A stretch of 64,000 bases of DNA, taken from contig JADHZB010001758.1 in assembly GCA_015657535.1 (NCBI GenBank), positions 62,001 through 126,000 of the forward strand, written 5' to 3'. The stretch is from Nephromyces sp. MM_2019 (taxonomy: Eukaryota > Apicomplexa > Aconoidasida > Nephromycida). The number at the start of each line of letters is the position of its first letter. The first letter of the stretch is position 1. The notes under the pieces are model-generated. The model made no database searches. It worked only from the letters and a program-made list of their open reading frames with translations, and was not told the origin of the DNA. Positions 48,201 to 61,200 of the stretch are shown here, one piece after another. The position numbers and the translations under genes are program-made.

Positions 48201-51200
48201 AACGAGGGGAATTTCGGTACAAAATTGAGTGAAAATAGGGTGCAAATTAAAAGTAAAAACAAAAAGAATGCTAATTGCACAGAGCTGCGAAAGAGGTATC
48301 TGCCTGTATTTTTTTCATGAAACAACTATACGCAGTAGCATCCTACACACAGACGTATATTAACAACGATCTTTGCATTTCGAAGAACTTTATTCGAACT
48401 TGAAGAAATATACTGGTTTACTAAAAAAAAACCCAACACACACCTGCGGAGAGCGTTTCAATAGCCTTTCTTGCTTCTGTAACGACATACCACCGATAAT
48501 CGCAATCGACAAGATTGGAGTATACTTTGTGATTGCTTGAAGATGATGAAGAACCTGAAAAGCGAGCTCTCTGCTGGGTAAAATTATCAGTGCATTTATG
48601 GGAACAGCTTGGGAACAAGTCGAAGAAGAGACAACCTGAGGACAAAAATAGAGCAGCGGAAAAAAAGCGTCCAAATCTTCATGGATTTGATAGGACCAAG
48701 CGAAAATGGGTACGAGATTGAAGACTGACTAGAAAAAAAAAGACTCAATTTTTTGCATACCAAAAGATGCTTGCAGACTGACTACACAAAAATAGAGAGA
48801 AGACTGATTTCTCTGCTTTTTGCAGCTAATTCTTGAAGAAAATATCTTCAAAAGCAAAATATATGTGAAGACAGTACATTTGAATTTTTTTATTAAACCA
48901 TTTTCCAAAGTAGCACTGATTTCACTATCAAACCATCACGTCTGAGCAACAAGCAGCCGGATAGCTGCAAATTTGCAAATCATACCCCATCTTATCATGA
49001 AGAGTCGAAGAATAATTACCTCGAGATACTTTTTGTTGGAAAAAACATTGGATTTATTAAGAAGATGAAGGACAATCGACTGCACGATCGGTATTCCATA
49101 TGCTAAAGTCTTTCCGGTACCCTGAAATCCAAGTTATAGAATAGAGCACTTATATAAGCAGCTAAAAGTCAGGCTTATGAAGTTGATGATACATATACAT
49201 TTCAATCATTTTGCAGTTGTATGAAGCTTTCGCATTTTTCTCGGATAATTTCATCAAACATATATGGAAAAATCAGCGAAGGAGGAACACTCACAGAAAT
49301 GGAGAGAGACGTTGTACAAAATAATGCAATATTTCCAAAAGAACTGCGATTTCCACTTGAAGGGAGTCTATAGTTTTACTAGTGGCTTGAGAAGTTATCA
49401 AAAAAAAAATGAAGTAAATCAAAAAACTCAAAAACAACGAGTAAAGGAAGGTTGTGGATTTTTTGAAGAGGTTTTCTCAAAGACTTGCTACGAAATATTT
49501 GCTTACGGCGCAAAAAACCCCAACTTAAGAGTCCGTAATCATTGCAGATACTCATTTCTTCACACCAAAGTCATTTTAAGCAAAAGAAAAAGGCTGATGG
49601 AAGCAAAAAACTCAATTAAATTTGCAGGTAAATCATATTCCATTACTTTTTCACTTAAATTTGACAAAAAAATCATAAAAATCGGTAAAAAATATGAGAA
49701 AATGATGAAATCACCTATTAAATTAAAGAAAAATGGGTCCTATCACTCACAAACACACATATGTAAATACATTTCTATTAATGGTAGAAATTTCAAACAC
49801 TGACGGCATCAGTAAATGGGGTAAACTCAGTAAAATATTCAGCTATCAAACAATACAAGTGTAATCCATTCTGTTTAGCCCACACTAGCAGCGATTACAG
49901 CACCAAAAAAAGACGATCTGTGGATGGATTTATAGATGAAGATGGGCTATTATAAACCCAATAAAAACCCCAGTTTAAACACCAAAAATGTTTAGATAGT
50001 GAGTCGTCGCCCTTATTATTCATTAATACATTATATTTCAACCAATTAAACACAAGCGCAAAAAAATATTTCCTAGTTTAAGGGAGTAAAGCATCAAGTA
50101 TATAACAGCGTTTAGATTCTACCCCACAGTAAAAACAAACCTAGACTCTCCATTCTATGATAAAACCAAAAGATCACACCGTAGTGCTGTGTGTGCGAAA
50201 AAAAATGCATACCGTTTCAGAGATACCAAAAATATCCTTCCTCTCACGGATAGCGGGGATGATGGAGCCTTCTTGAATAGCCGTAGGCTGCTGAAACCCA
50301 GCATCTACCAAAGCAGCCAGAATAGAACCGTGAATGCTTGCTTCTACAGCAATGGAGTTCCATAGTTTAAGTTTCTCCAGGTAAAGGGAAGATTTCTCCT
50401 GAAAGGCTTCAGTTTGCTCGATAGACACACACTTTTGATGTTGCAAATTCACCTCTTTCTTTACTTGCTCATCGTCAGAAACAGGATGAGAGATTTTTGA
50501 ATCTTTTGACCGAGTTTCTGCTTCTCCTTCCAAGAACTCAGTGGAAAGCCTGGAGTTTTTACTGAAAGAATCATTTTTTTTTAGAGAGTCACCCGAAATT
50601 TGAGAGCATTTTTCATCTACTGTTTGAGAGCATGATGCTGCAGGCTCTCTTTCATGCTGACTTTTGGTTTTTGCAGGATTTGGGATCTTTTTTCCCTTAC
50701 GGGTCTCAACAGGTGTTCGCAAAGGCCTTTCTTTCTTTTTTGTTTTTTCAGTCAAAAGGAGATTTTCAGCTGATTCAGAATCTTTTAAATTTTTACGATG
50801 CTTCAAGAAAATTTCATCCACTTCAGCAGAGTCAAAAACCTCAAGATCTATAAGACCCTGCAATTGCAATCTGAAGAGAAAAAAAAAGCACAAAGCGAAT
50901 GAAAATATTGCCAAAGAAAGGCGAAAAAAAGTTTAAAACGAGCAGAAAAGGGTCTAAAATAGCAAAAAAAATAATGATAAAGGGTAGCATTCGTAATTTC
51001 GTCAGAGCAGCTGCATCGAATAATTTGGAAAGCAAATGGCAGCAGAGCATACGATTTTCTTGCCAACATTCCATGAAATATGAAGATTAACTTTGCAATT
51101 CCTCAGAAATATAAAAAAAGGGAAATCTGATGTTTTTATTAAAAACAAATAAAATTTTTTGGCTGTAATATGTAGCCCTACAGTGCAGCTGCAACTATTT

Positions 51201-52072
51201 TCGTGGTATGCTATGGCTAGGAGAAAGAATAGCCTTGTAGCTACGATTGAAGGGTAGAAGCCTCAATTTGGCATATATAAGCCTAGGCGTGAAGCGTGGT
51301 ATCGCATGGAAGTGCTTCCAAAATTACTGCCATTATAAGTGGTCTTTTAACGGAGGAAAAAGAGATTTTGTCAGAAAGGCTCGAGAAACTAGTCAACAAA
51401 GCCACCCAAAGAATTCTAGAGATGGAAATCACACAGACACACAGGCACAAACACACAGGCACAAAAACACGCAAGCACACACAAACACGCAAGCACACAC
51501 AAACATACAAGACAGAGACACACAAGAATACACACAAACATACAACACAGAGACATACACGAACACACGCAAACACATGCACACACCCACAAAAGACTTT
51601 TGCAAGCTTACAGTAAGAATTACAGTTTAGCAAACTTATCGCACGCGTGTGGGAGTGGGCATTTTTCAACATAAAACTTACGAATCTCTTGAAAGATATT
51701 CATATGCACACTTGAGGCGGTATTATGTTTCATCAATTGAGGTAAGTAGCGCAGGTAAAAATTGCAGGCAGAATTTTTTGTAACAAAATCCAAACAGGAA
51801 AACACGGGGAAACTTGGTTAGAAAATAGGTTTGAAAACACATTCACTAAGACAATGAAGTTTCTCGAAGAATACATATCTGACGAGTGTAGTCAGCAGCA
51901 TCTATGTAGCGAAAGAGCCTTACGATCGAGTGGCATTTTCACCAGCTTCAACCGGCTTCCATTTCTTGGGGTTTGCAAAGTTTATGTTCCAGAAATCTTT
52001 GACATTTAAGGATTCATCGAGCTCGGAAGAAGGAAGCGTATCCCGCGCTCTCTTCTGATTCTTCTTCCCCAT
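38857..52072 (-). CDS. DDX24: DDX24/Mak5-type DEAD-box RNA helicase, ~18 exons
   Basis: ATP-dependent RNA helicase; the family (yeast Mak5, animal DDX24) acts in nucleolar 60S ribosome biogenesis. Exons: 52072-51924, 50870-50213, 49121-49020, 48635-48444, 47645-47592, 46984-46831, 46516-46467, 45364-45241, possibly 44808-44757, 44343-44206, 43606-43326, 42058-41901, about 41805-41741, 41457-41355, 41279-41172, 40856-40719, 39383-39331, 39063-38857 (TAA). Most phases agree. About 910-930 residues. Start ATG has context GAAAATGGGG. N-terminal WKPVE is a Mak5/DDX24 mark. Motifs: Q (GFQQPTAIQ), I (ETGTGKT, residues ~268-274, split by an intron), Ia (PSRELA), Ib (TPGR), II (DEAD, ~408), III (SAT), IV (KTVVFVNSI), V ([10 protein letters not shown]), VI (HRSGRTARA). 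A Ser/Asn-rich insertion precedes [13 protein letters not shown]. The tail matches the family ([33 protein letters not shown]). Introns are A-rich on the + strand and repeat-loaded. Confidence 0.93.
40492..40625. repeat. duplicated segment and GT-rich repeat in helicase intron
   Basis: CCAGTGAGTGCAGA occurs at 40501 and again at 40612, flanking GT-rich tandem words (GTGCCTGTCTGTGTAT twice). Lies in the intron between 40719 and 39383. Confidence 0.7.
40920..41150. repeat. degenerate ~15-bp tandem repeat in helicase intron
   Basis: Many imperfect copies of TAGGTTGTGTGTG(T/C)A, period about 15 bases. On the minus strand (the gene's sense strand) the array is open in the helicase frame and would encode variants of a pentapeptide such as THNLH. 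Splice sites ATTG/GTATGG (41171) and TTTTTTCAG (40857) bracket it and match in phase, so it is most likely intronic. Confidence 0.75.
41490..41695. repeat. CA-rich microsatellite block in helicase intron
   Basis: Interrupted CA/CATA/CCAACA repeats on the + strand, in the intron between the exon ending at 41741 and the exon starting at 41457. It generates spurious long open frames on both strands. Confidence 0.85.
43953..44012. repeat. GAGAGAGATTCA compound repeat in helicase intron
   Basis: (GA)n tracts separated by TTCA, about four blocks of 12-18 bases, between helicase exons 43606-43326 and 44343-44206. Confidence 0.85.
45170..45215. repeat. (CA)23 microsatellite in helicase intron
   Basis: Perfect CA tract on the + strand ((TG)n in the sense of the gene), starting about 25 bases after the donor of the exon 45364-45241. 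A shorter (CA)n lies at 44961-44976. Confidence 0.95.
46349..46441. repeat. 52-bp direct duplication in helicase intron/flank
   Basis: A 40-base block starting CTATTCAAATTCATCC occurs at 46349 and again at 46401, separated by a short spacer, in the intron just downstream (minus strand) of the exon 46516-46467. The copies appear identical. Confidence 0.85.
47703..47823. repeat. 10-bp tandem repeat plus (CA)n in helicase intron
   Basis: About ten perfect copies of AAATACAAAG (47703-47800) run into a CA tract with a GACA interruption. It lies in the intron between helicase exons 48635-48444 and 47645-47592, roughly 60 bases upstream (sense strand) of the acceptor for the exon carrying TPGR. Confidence 0.92.
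51428..51592. repeat. CA-rich minisatellite in helicase intron 1
   Basis: Imperfect copies of ACACACAGGCACAAAC and ACACGCAAGCACACACAA-type words on the + strand, in the intron 51923-50871. Confidence 0.8.
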
Positions 52073-52496
52073 TTTCAAACCAAAAAGAGGTATATTCAAA
52101 ATGCTTCAACTAATAACGAATGGCTGATTTCAGCGCGTGATGGTATTTCTGGCCCTCAATATAGCAAAGTATTTATAGCGGGGAGACGCAAATCAATACA
52201 GGAAGTAGAAGGTTCGCCATTAATCGCCTGTAACTTCTCGATACTTCGCAAAAAAATGGGGGGAAATACATGAAATCTCACTTAATTAAATCCCCATTTA
52301 TTCTAAAGAATCATCACTTTTCGAGAATATATAGTACTTTTCTTCATCTCACATAATGTGATAAGAGGAATATATTCCGCTAAACTGAAGAATGGCAGAA
52401 TCATCACCCTTATTGACTAATTATTCTATCGTTCTAAGCCCAAAATAAATACCACAAATCGTCCATAAATTTTTTTATTGCTACGATTAACAAGAG

Positions 52497-52742
52497 CGAT
52501 GAAAAGAGGAGAGACTAACAGAATCGTCGTTAAAGAGTTTATCAGCTTGGTGTGAAGTTATGAAAGCAAGCTATACCCCCTCTGTATTTCAATGGGCATT
52601 TGAGGCAGATTCTTCAGCTAGAGCATCTATGAACTTTACCGCCAAAACATTGGCTAAGATGGATTGTATAGACTGTCGTTTATTCATCTTCAACGTCCAC
52701 TGTCATCTTCATATTTCAAAAAGCACGATCTTCAGAGTTTAA
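52497..52742 (+). CDS. candidate exon upstream of the helicase, unrecognised
   Basis: An open frame of about 81 codons ends at TAA 52740. It contains ESSLKSLSAWCEVMKASYTP and later a Cys/His-containing tail (CIDCRLF, VHCHLH). ATG at 52560 is in frame but the open frame extends 5' of it to 52497, after a TGA. It is head to head with the helicase (start 52072). No family recognised, and no partner exon found; a decayed gene piece is possible. Confidence 0.25.
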
Positions 52743-52976
52743 GCGTATTTTTTAGGCCTTTTCAGCGTTGGTAATAATATGCTTATACCCAAGCAGTGGT
52801 ACTGGTGCAGTATGTTGGCTGTGAAGGAAATGAAGAATTCCATAGAACTTTGCACAGACTGCATTCGTTTTGGAAGCTTCAAGTACTTCGGTTGATGGCG
52901 GGTCTTCACAAGTTAATCTGCATTCTGCGATGTCTTCACAAACCAGGGAAGACTGGTAGTGACGTAGCCACAACGT

Positions 52977-53146
52977 AGGCGCGTATTAATGCAGCTACAT
53001 GATGAAAAAATTTTGGCTGAAGCTGGTCAGTAGGCGTGTGTTAACATGGTAGCATGATGAAAAAGGTTGGTCAGGGCTAGTAAGTAGGCATAAATTAAGG
53101 TAGCAGCATGATGAACTTTCGCTAGGGCTGCTAAGTAGCCTTCAAG
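52977..53146. repeat. degenerate ~57-bp tandem repeat, three copies
   Basis: Three diverged copies of a unit containing GGTCAGTAGGC, then TTAA, then GCAGCATGATGAA, beginning near 52977, 53030 and 53087. It overlaps the 3' part of the minus-strand open frame 53284-53027. Confidence 0.6.
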
Positions 53147-53284
53147 GCTTACTACTCCCAATTTTTTTTTGGAGTCCCAGCCGGTTGGAGCAACAACGAT
53201 CCGGTCTGGATGGAAGATTTGCGACCGTTTACTTAACCGAAGAAAATTTTTGCGATTCCATGACATATGGCATATTGTTTCCAT
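53027..53284 (-). pseudogene. dynein light intermediate chain-like fragment
   Basis: ATG at 53284 opens an 85-codon frame. Its middle, DRIVVAPTGWDSKKKLGVV, resembles the conserved segment of cytoplasmic dynein light intermediate chains in which a Pro-x-Gly-Trp-Asp is followed by Lys-Lys and a hydrophobic stretch. The downstream part of the frame is made of the degenerate 57-base repeat and ends in repeats such as HHAT. No other exon of such a gene is visible on the minus strand nearby. It could be an exon of a gene I cannot assemble, a relic, or a chance similarity. Confidence 0.27.
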
Positions 53285-53299
53285 TTAACCAAAAGTGCT

Positions 53300-55272
53300 A
53301 GTTAAATAGCTCAGTTTTTAAATCCACCAAGGTCGCGCTAGACTTGGCATCAAAGAAAATCCGCAAGAAAAAGCTTGAAAAAGCAAATTGTAAAGCCAGG
53401 CAACTAAAACTGCTTCAATGTGACTGTATAATCAAGTTAGCACTTAGAATAATGGATCATACTCCAGCAAGGGAGAGCATAACAATAATAGCGCTGTGAT
53501 GACGAAAGCGAAGCCTAGATGCTGAAAGCGTGGCAGTTGTATTACTTGGTTGAATATTTACGGACTAAATCACTGGATGTAGGGACAACTATGAGAATCT
53601 TTTCCACCGATGAGATGAGCAAGATGTCTCATTAATGCCTTAGCAGAGTTCTGATAGCAGCGATACGAAGGATTAGGTAACTACGTATCGTATTTTATAC
53701 TAGCATCGAAACGGGATTCATTTCGATGTGACAGTTGCTTAGGGCGGGAGAAGTTGCTGGAATTAGCGGACTTGTACTAATATTCTGGGGAGCACTTGAC
53801 GCCGCTAAAGTTCAGGAACCTTCTAAATAAACGACATTACAAGAGAAGAATCGAGAAATAATTGACTTCAAATAAGTACTGAAGTAAAACTGCAGCCGAT
53901 CTTGGCCAAGTAAAAGGCTTTTATATTTATTATGAGCGTACGTACAGCCAACCAAATGTATTGTTTGGCTTAAAAAATGAAGTCCATGAAGAGGGGAATT
54001 CTTGAGGAGGCTAAAGATTTTACTCTACTAATTTTCCCTTGGAGTTTTTTATAAATATAATAAGTTCGTAACCTAATGGAATCTAGTTTTATTAATGAAA
54101 GGAAGTGCCTAAAGGCAATAGAGTAGTGGGGAATGAGCAGCAAACCCAAATTAGTTTTTACAACCCATGAAGTACAAAGACTATTAAAATCCACTTGAAA
54201 CATCTATTCAGCAGACACTAAAATTTCAGGCTATATATTCGCATTACTCACCATATAAAGAAAGGTGACCAAAAGTATTATACCATTTCTTGCATTACAT
54301 AGCTTCTATTTCTGCTTTGAGCTCAAATATTCATGATTACACGGAACAATCCGATAAATCTAGTCGTCATAAATCGTACGTAAAACCGTGGTTTCAGTGA
54401 TTCTAGGTGAGGTAAATTTAAAGAAAGTTGCATGGCTAGCTAGCGTATTCTCACACATACCCCCCCTATTTTCCCCAGCTTATTTAATGCAGCGTCATTG
54501 TATGATCGTATCCTACGCATAGCGTAATTCCAAAAGACAAGGGTAGTTCCTGAATCTACAAGATTTCGAGCTATCTTACATAAAATATTAACTCTGCATC
54601 GCGGCCAGCTAATTTCACTTGGCAATAGTAGATCTATAAAGTTAAATGTGCACTTGTTCCTCACAAGGTAGGCGTGATTTATTTATTTTGGAAAAGTTTT
54701 CAGAATATATCAATAAGATAAACTTTCCAAAGGGTGAAGACGGCTATTTATTGGTACCAATCTTCTGATTTTATTTGATGAGTAACACAAACAGCAAAAA
54801 AAGGCATTTTTAAGGTGCTTGAAGATCTATCAAGCCAGCGGCATGAGCACGGCTGGAGGAGATTTTTACAGCTGCGACGAAATCATGTTCGTGACCGATT
54901 GCACAAAGACAAACTTAGATGCCAATACCGTTTCCTGAGAACTTCATAAGCATTGGATTTTGTTTTTTCTTGAACCAATATAGGCATTACATAAAGAGTA
55001 AAAATCTAATTATCATAGCTGCTATAGAAGTATGAGCAATAGCTTCATTCTATAAAGATTTGATGGAAAACATTACTTTTCTAAAGCAAGAAATTTTATG
55101 TCCTATTTACTTGTCAGAGTACCCAGGGCCTGCACAAAGTATTGATACAAAAGCTAAAACGGTGTGCCTGACATATCTGTTATCGCTGTACAGATTCCGA
55201 AAACTTCGTTCCCCTCTATGAGCCAAGAGATAAACTAGCCAAAACAGCGGGGACGTACGCATCATCGTGCAC
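53300..55272. other. stretch without a supported gene
   Basis: About 2 kb of mixed-composition DNA upstream of the DNAAF5-like gene. Small open frames (for example minus 54664-54440 and 55295-55107) have no splice support or recognisable content. It probably includes the promoter of the + gene starting at 55273. Confidence 0.4.
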
Positions 55273-58200
55273 ATGGCAAGCCTAAACTGGACCAATCTTC
55301 AATGGGAGAAGCAGAGCAGTGGCAAAAATGCATCAAGCATTGGTCATGTGCTCCAGGAATCGCTAAAAGCAAAATACCCACTAGTAAATGCGTGTGTTTT
55401 ACCGCTGGCTATAGAAAGTGGTAGGATTCAACGAAAGAACTGTCATGATAGGAATATATAAAAACATCTTAAATACCGCTGAATGATAGTCACATAGTAA
55501 TTTATTTACCCAGGTAACGTATTCACTGTATTTTTGCATGCATCTGATCAGACATTAGATTTGCTACTACTTTCAGAAAACTTAAAGTCACGCCGCCCAG
55601 TCTTTGAAAGAGAATCGAAGGATGCAGCCAATGCAAGAAAAAGCCACTCCGGTGATCCGTTTGATGAAACATCTCGGGTTAAGAATCCGTTTATATAATA
55701 AATATCCCATCCTATTTACGGTTGTATATACCTACAAAATGCTGTCATATTTTTTTTTTTGCAAATTTACCCCAGGACGGTATCGTCACCGAGATTCAAA
55801 TGCAAAGTGATCGTGGCCGGAACTCTCCCCTAATGGTGGAAAAGGTGGAAGCACTTAGAGCGATATTGGAATTATATAGCAGGGCACATAATATTCTTGG
55901 TGTTACGCCGGGTATAGCAGCTAAATGTAAAGGTTCAATTTTTTATAATAAAAGTTTGCTCAATAATACAAAGGTACTAAATTATGAAGATGAAAAGCAA
56001 ATAGTTTTGCAGCACCGCAATGGCAGCTGGAGCACCACTTGTTTCTAAAGCTAGTCTCTTTGAATAACTCTTCACATGCAAAGTAGTTATGAACAGCTCA
56101 CTGGATGGTAACTCTATACTATACAAGGGAGTCTCTCCCTAATTGCCTTTTCCCCTTATATTGCAATATTAGAGGTACAATCTCTGGAAGAAGATTTGAA
56201 AAACTTAGCTTATGAGTTGCTGCTCGAAAGCTGTGATATATTGCGCGAGAAGGCTTCAGAATTACTTCAGAAGTGAGTTTATCTGGCATATGTGTACTTC
56301 AGAAAGCCATACCTTGATTTTTACCTTATAGGAACTTCACATGGTTGTACTTTTTTAACTTTATGCGGAGTAACGGCATTCCTTCTATACTTTTTAGCTT
56401 TGAAAAATTTAAGAAACTTGTATCGTTAACTATGCTATAAGGCAGGGCTTAGGCCTAGAAAAAGAATTCTACAAGTCTGCTAATATCTTATTCCAAAATA
56501 CCTAATTTATATTGGCAAATATCCATTGTAGTGGCTATAGCAGCTTTACTGCTACCACTACTACTACCAGTAGAGAATGCTATTCACTGATGTTCGATGC
56601 TTTTTCTATTCAAAAAAGCTTGATTAGAACTCAAATGCATATGTAAGGCATTAAAATCGTTTATGAGATAATTAATATATCTTAATCTTACCATCAATCT
56701 CACTTTAAACACCGAAGTCTGATCGCCCCATAAGCTTGTTCTGTCGAAAATAACTTCAGGATACTTTCTTTTTCAAGAAACTACGACGAATTATTTCCAT
56801 CATTACTCTCAAGTACGTATTATAACCGTTTGCAACTCGAAAAATTCAAGCAAGTTTGAATATATCCCAATTTGTTTTTGCTTAAATTATTTCCAGCTAT
56901 TATCGATCGACTTGGCGTACGTCGAATTGCGGAGTAAGTTTCATATATATATTGCCTTGGCTGCATATTCATTTGAAGTCTAATCAAGCCAAGTCAAGGC
57001 ATACGGCACTCTTATTTGTGTTACCACTAGATTAAGACAGTAGGATGAGTCATTCATCTTTCAATCAAAGCAGTTATCCCTTCTGGTTGACACCCCTCCA
57101 GATAGACGCATAATGCTGAAAAATAATTTACAAAATTTAATACATGATAAAGGTAGTCACTGAATTCAAAGATCTTTCCAGCAGATAGCAGTAAAATCGC
57201 TTTATGCCAAAGTGAGCTTTATTTAATCTACCCAAGAAAAAGTGCAGGTTGTATAGTGTTGCTGCAGGCTTTGCTATTAAAAGCTAAAATGTGAATATGC
57301 TTCAGTTCACCAGTCTGAGCAAGCTAATTTCAAAATTTGTATACATAGCTCACTTTTTTCATAGCTTATGAACCACCAAAAGATAACTTTAAACAGAAAA
57401 AAAGATTAGTCTTGAGCATACAGCGTTAAATTAATTTTTTAAGAAGCATATAACATTATGTTCCAGCGTATCCAAATTAAAACTACTCAGCTGCAGTTAA
57501 ATCATTCTACAGCTAATCCAAAATGGAATTGAAAATGATGCGCAATATTCGAGAATTCTACTATATGGTTTCCTTCTTTCGAATAAAGAGAAAACCTTGA
57601 GTTCATTGAGATTTGTCTTTTAGGTTGAATGCATCATAGCTTATAGCTTAAAATGCTGATTTTATCTTTTAAAATATTGCTATGAGGTTATTTTATATCA
57701 GGATGGTGTCCCCTATGAAGCATGAAGCATGCGAACCAGTGGAGCAACAACCTATGGTGGTTAGCTGCCTAAATTGGTTATCAACGCTACCCTGTAAAAA
57801 GTTGTTTATAGCTTATGATTTTAACTAAAGTAAAAAACTTTTCTTTTAATTATTCGAAATCCTGAAAGGGTCCAGCAGTTTCTGCTGGACTAAAACTGAT
57901 AAAATTTCGCTTTCATAAGTCTGAGGCTTTGACCCAGAAATCTTGTGCTTTGTAAAAATGCAGTTTTTTTCAGCAGAGCACTCTGAGGAAGTTAGAATTA
58001 GACTCTTTGAAATATTTGAAGAAATGATTAGTTCAGTATCGAAAAATTTGGTAAGTTAGTGCCTTGTTGATTATAAATAAGTGGGAAAAAATTACGAAAG
58101 AGTAGGAAGCTACTACTATATACCTCGACATGATGAAGAAATAGTTTTTCACACGGATCATGCCAGTAGAAATCCTTTCCAGCTTCATATGCAGCTTATT

Positions 58201-61200
58201 GAAAGTCGTATAACACCTGTTTTATCTAATTTACAATAGCTTCTAGTACTGGTTTAATGAAAACACTATAGGCATATATTTATCTCTAATTCGAACAGTA
58301 AGGTTTTAGCTTAAGCAAAAGCATTGGTAAATTAAAAAAATCTACTATTTGCTAATAAAGATGGGCAAGCTGAAATAAACGTGATATTTCGTTTGAACTC
58401 TGGAAGTATAAAAATAATGATGAACCTTATAACTTCCGCCAGCTTTTAGCTCATTCCGTAGAAGTTTCGTGGATTCTTGAAGCCGGAATTTTTGACGTTT
58501 ACTCCGATTTAAAGATTAAGGCTTGTGAAATTACCGAAAAGCTTTCTATAAAACTTAACTCTAAGACTGGGGACAATACTTTGACTTTAGCCAGGTCTTC
58601 TAATATAAAAAAACAGAAATTCAGCAAGTATAATGACTCTGTAAAAAGCGAAACATGCCTTTTACGTAAATTTCGTCAAAATGTTGTTCAGGGCTTTGCT
58701 AACTTGCCTCTCGAATAGTTTTAAAAAGGTAAAAATTATAGCATTTAAAGCACATAGAAACTGCCAAACTATTATAAAGAATTCCCTTGCAAGTTTTTAG
58801 CGTTTATTAATAAAATTCTTTATAATATCTCAAAGGTACAAGAAGTCGCTCTAAATGCAGTATCAGCTCTTATGCTTTACGGAGATAATAAATATCATAC
58901 AGAAATAATTTTGGTGAGTTAACTATACTTTTTTTTCATAATAGAAAGATTTTCCCTTCAAAAAAATCAAGTGCATTATATTCAAAAAAGCAAAAAAGTG
59001 TCATTTTTTCTAGGTTGCAGAAAACTAGTAGTATTTATGAAACACCGTTATCCAAAGAATTTTTGTTAATAACTGTGATGCTGCTCCTTGCATTCTTCAG
59101 TTAGATCTAATATATATACTGCGTAATCGCTCTTTTAGAGGAAGAACGAAAGAGAGGTTGAATTCGCAAAATTTCAATGAGTTAACATTAAAAGAGGGAA
59201 ATTAGCAACAAAACAATTTTTTGCGTACTAGTAATCATGAAGCAAGGAAAATTTTAATTTAAATAAAAGCAACAAAGTTTTTGCAGATGCTAATAGGCTG
59301 GCAAAACCCAAGTGTTCTCCCTGTAAAAGCATTTTATTCCCATTGCTGCACGGTAAAAACCTTGAACTTTAAGTCGTAAATTCAACAAATTTGACACATT
59401 GCTACAGTCAAAGTAGCAAAAGTTCATGGCTGCAGCCATCTCTTAACCCTGCTGCAGGGTCTTTTTAAGGCTTAAAAATTAATTATTTTTGCTATTATTT
59501 TTCAGTACATAACTTCCGCTTGATATTTTCTTGCTCTTAAAAATCTAGCAATTTTGATAGCTCCCACGGTTTTTTCTGTTGAATATATATAGTATAATTA
59601 CGCCGCAAATCTTACGTTGGAAGCGTCGAGCTCTATGCGCTCACATTTTTATCGGACTGTTACTTTCTGGATAGAGAAACTTTCAACGAGGTTAGAAAGA
59701 TATGGCTAGCTTCTAGCTAACGTGAAAACGCCATTTATAGCTAATAAACAGCCCATGGAGGCTCCCATTATATAGGTTTTTTTTTGAAATAGCAACTTAA
59801 AAGACTTTTCAATCACAGATAATTTTTTTTCAGAAACTTGCTTATAAAAAAATTTTCAGACTGGAATTTGAGTCCTGGTTGTTTCCTTATTTAATTAGTG
59901 GCCTCATTGATGAGAATTGTCTCATAAGGGTAAGATGCAAAGATCAAGAACCGGGTGAAAACGCTGTAATTAACTGCGGAATAAGCTCTGTTTCTCTCTC
60001 TTTAGTGGCAAATGTTCTTTCTTATTGAAAAATGCGGCGAAATGTATGAGGAAAAAAATAAGGAGTATGTATGGTAAGATTTTTTTCTACTACAATTATT
60101 TTCTAATTAAGAAAAAACAAGTTTTTTTTCTTCAGGGATTCAGCATAGCACATTAAATAGAAAAAGCCTTTTTTGCATACTATTTTACAGGAACTTGCTC
60201 AATTTTAGTGATGAAGCCAACTGGGATATAAACGTAAGACTTTTTAAGTAATGCTTAGGCGTTTTTGAGTAATTTTGTTTTAGTACTCTTTATCAAAAGA
60301 ATTAAAAACATTTAATGCTTTTGCAGAACTGTATTCTTTTTTTTTTCAACTAGACTTCTGCTTAATTTTCCGTGTGTTAAATAATCTTCAGGGAGTCGTC
60401 ATACCGTATTTAGAGTCAGAGGGCCTGGATTTCAACTTATTCAACGGAAGCTCTTGCCTGCGTAGTTTGGAAAATTTTCTACTTAAGCCAGTAAAGTTCT
60501 CCCAAAGAAATCTAGAAGTTGGCGATAGCATAAAGAGCCACTTTAAAGCGTACTTAGAAGACAAAAAGACGCAGCTGATTGGCAGGCCGAGTATTGGAGT
60601 GCGACTATGGGCTGAAAAAAATTTCCATCGTTTTTATCCGGCATTGCTCAAAGAAGTGATTTCGTTTAAAAACCGTAAGTTCTTAAGAGTTAAAAAGCTG
60701 AAAAAGGTATTAAAAAGCTATTTAAAGCACAATTTCTGGAAGGATATAAATAATTATGAAATTCTTAACTTGTTTTTAGTGAGCCCTGAATACTCTGCAA
60801 AATTATTAATCGCCTGTACTTTCTTACTCGAGTCCAAAATCACGATATTTTTGGTAAGCAAATAACTCAGTAAACTCCTCCTAGTACAATAAAAGTAAAG
60901 TTTGAGATCATCTTTCCTAATATTAAAATCTTTTTAATTTTACAGGAAGAACTTGTTCCATTTTTGAATTTAAAGTTAAATAAATTTTCAAATGAATCGA
61001 GCGCCCACAAACTTTATTTAATCGTGGCTAAAATGGTCAGTCAAAATTTAGGAAACAGCGCAAGATCATAAAATGACTATACAAAATTTTAATTGCAGCA
61101 TACTCACCTTGTTTTTATTGAAAAATCATGCTGTAATTGAGCTAACGCTCTTTTTAGACTGGGATATATGCCACACCAAGAATATATTGGAATATCTTAA

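Noticed and set aside
49264..49803. 179-codon + strand frame with ATG-like start
   Set aside because: Lys/Ser-rich translation of A-rich intron DNA opposite to the helicase, between its exons 50213 and 49121; no support of its own.
51247..51672. 127- to 129-codon frames on both strands
   Set aside because: Extended through a CA-rich minisatellite in helicase intron 1; no splice or homology support.
55722..56048. 108-codon frame read as one uninterrupted ORF
   Set aside because: Only 55776-55932 is kept as an exon; the donor AAAG/GTTC and the phase match to 56173 show that the rest is intron read-through.
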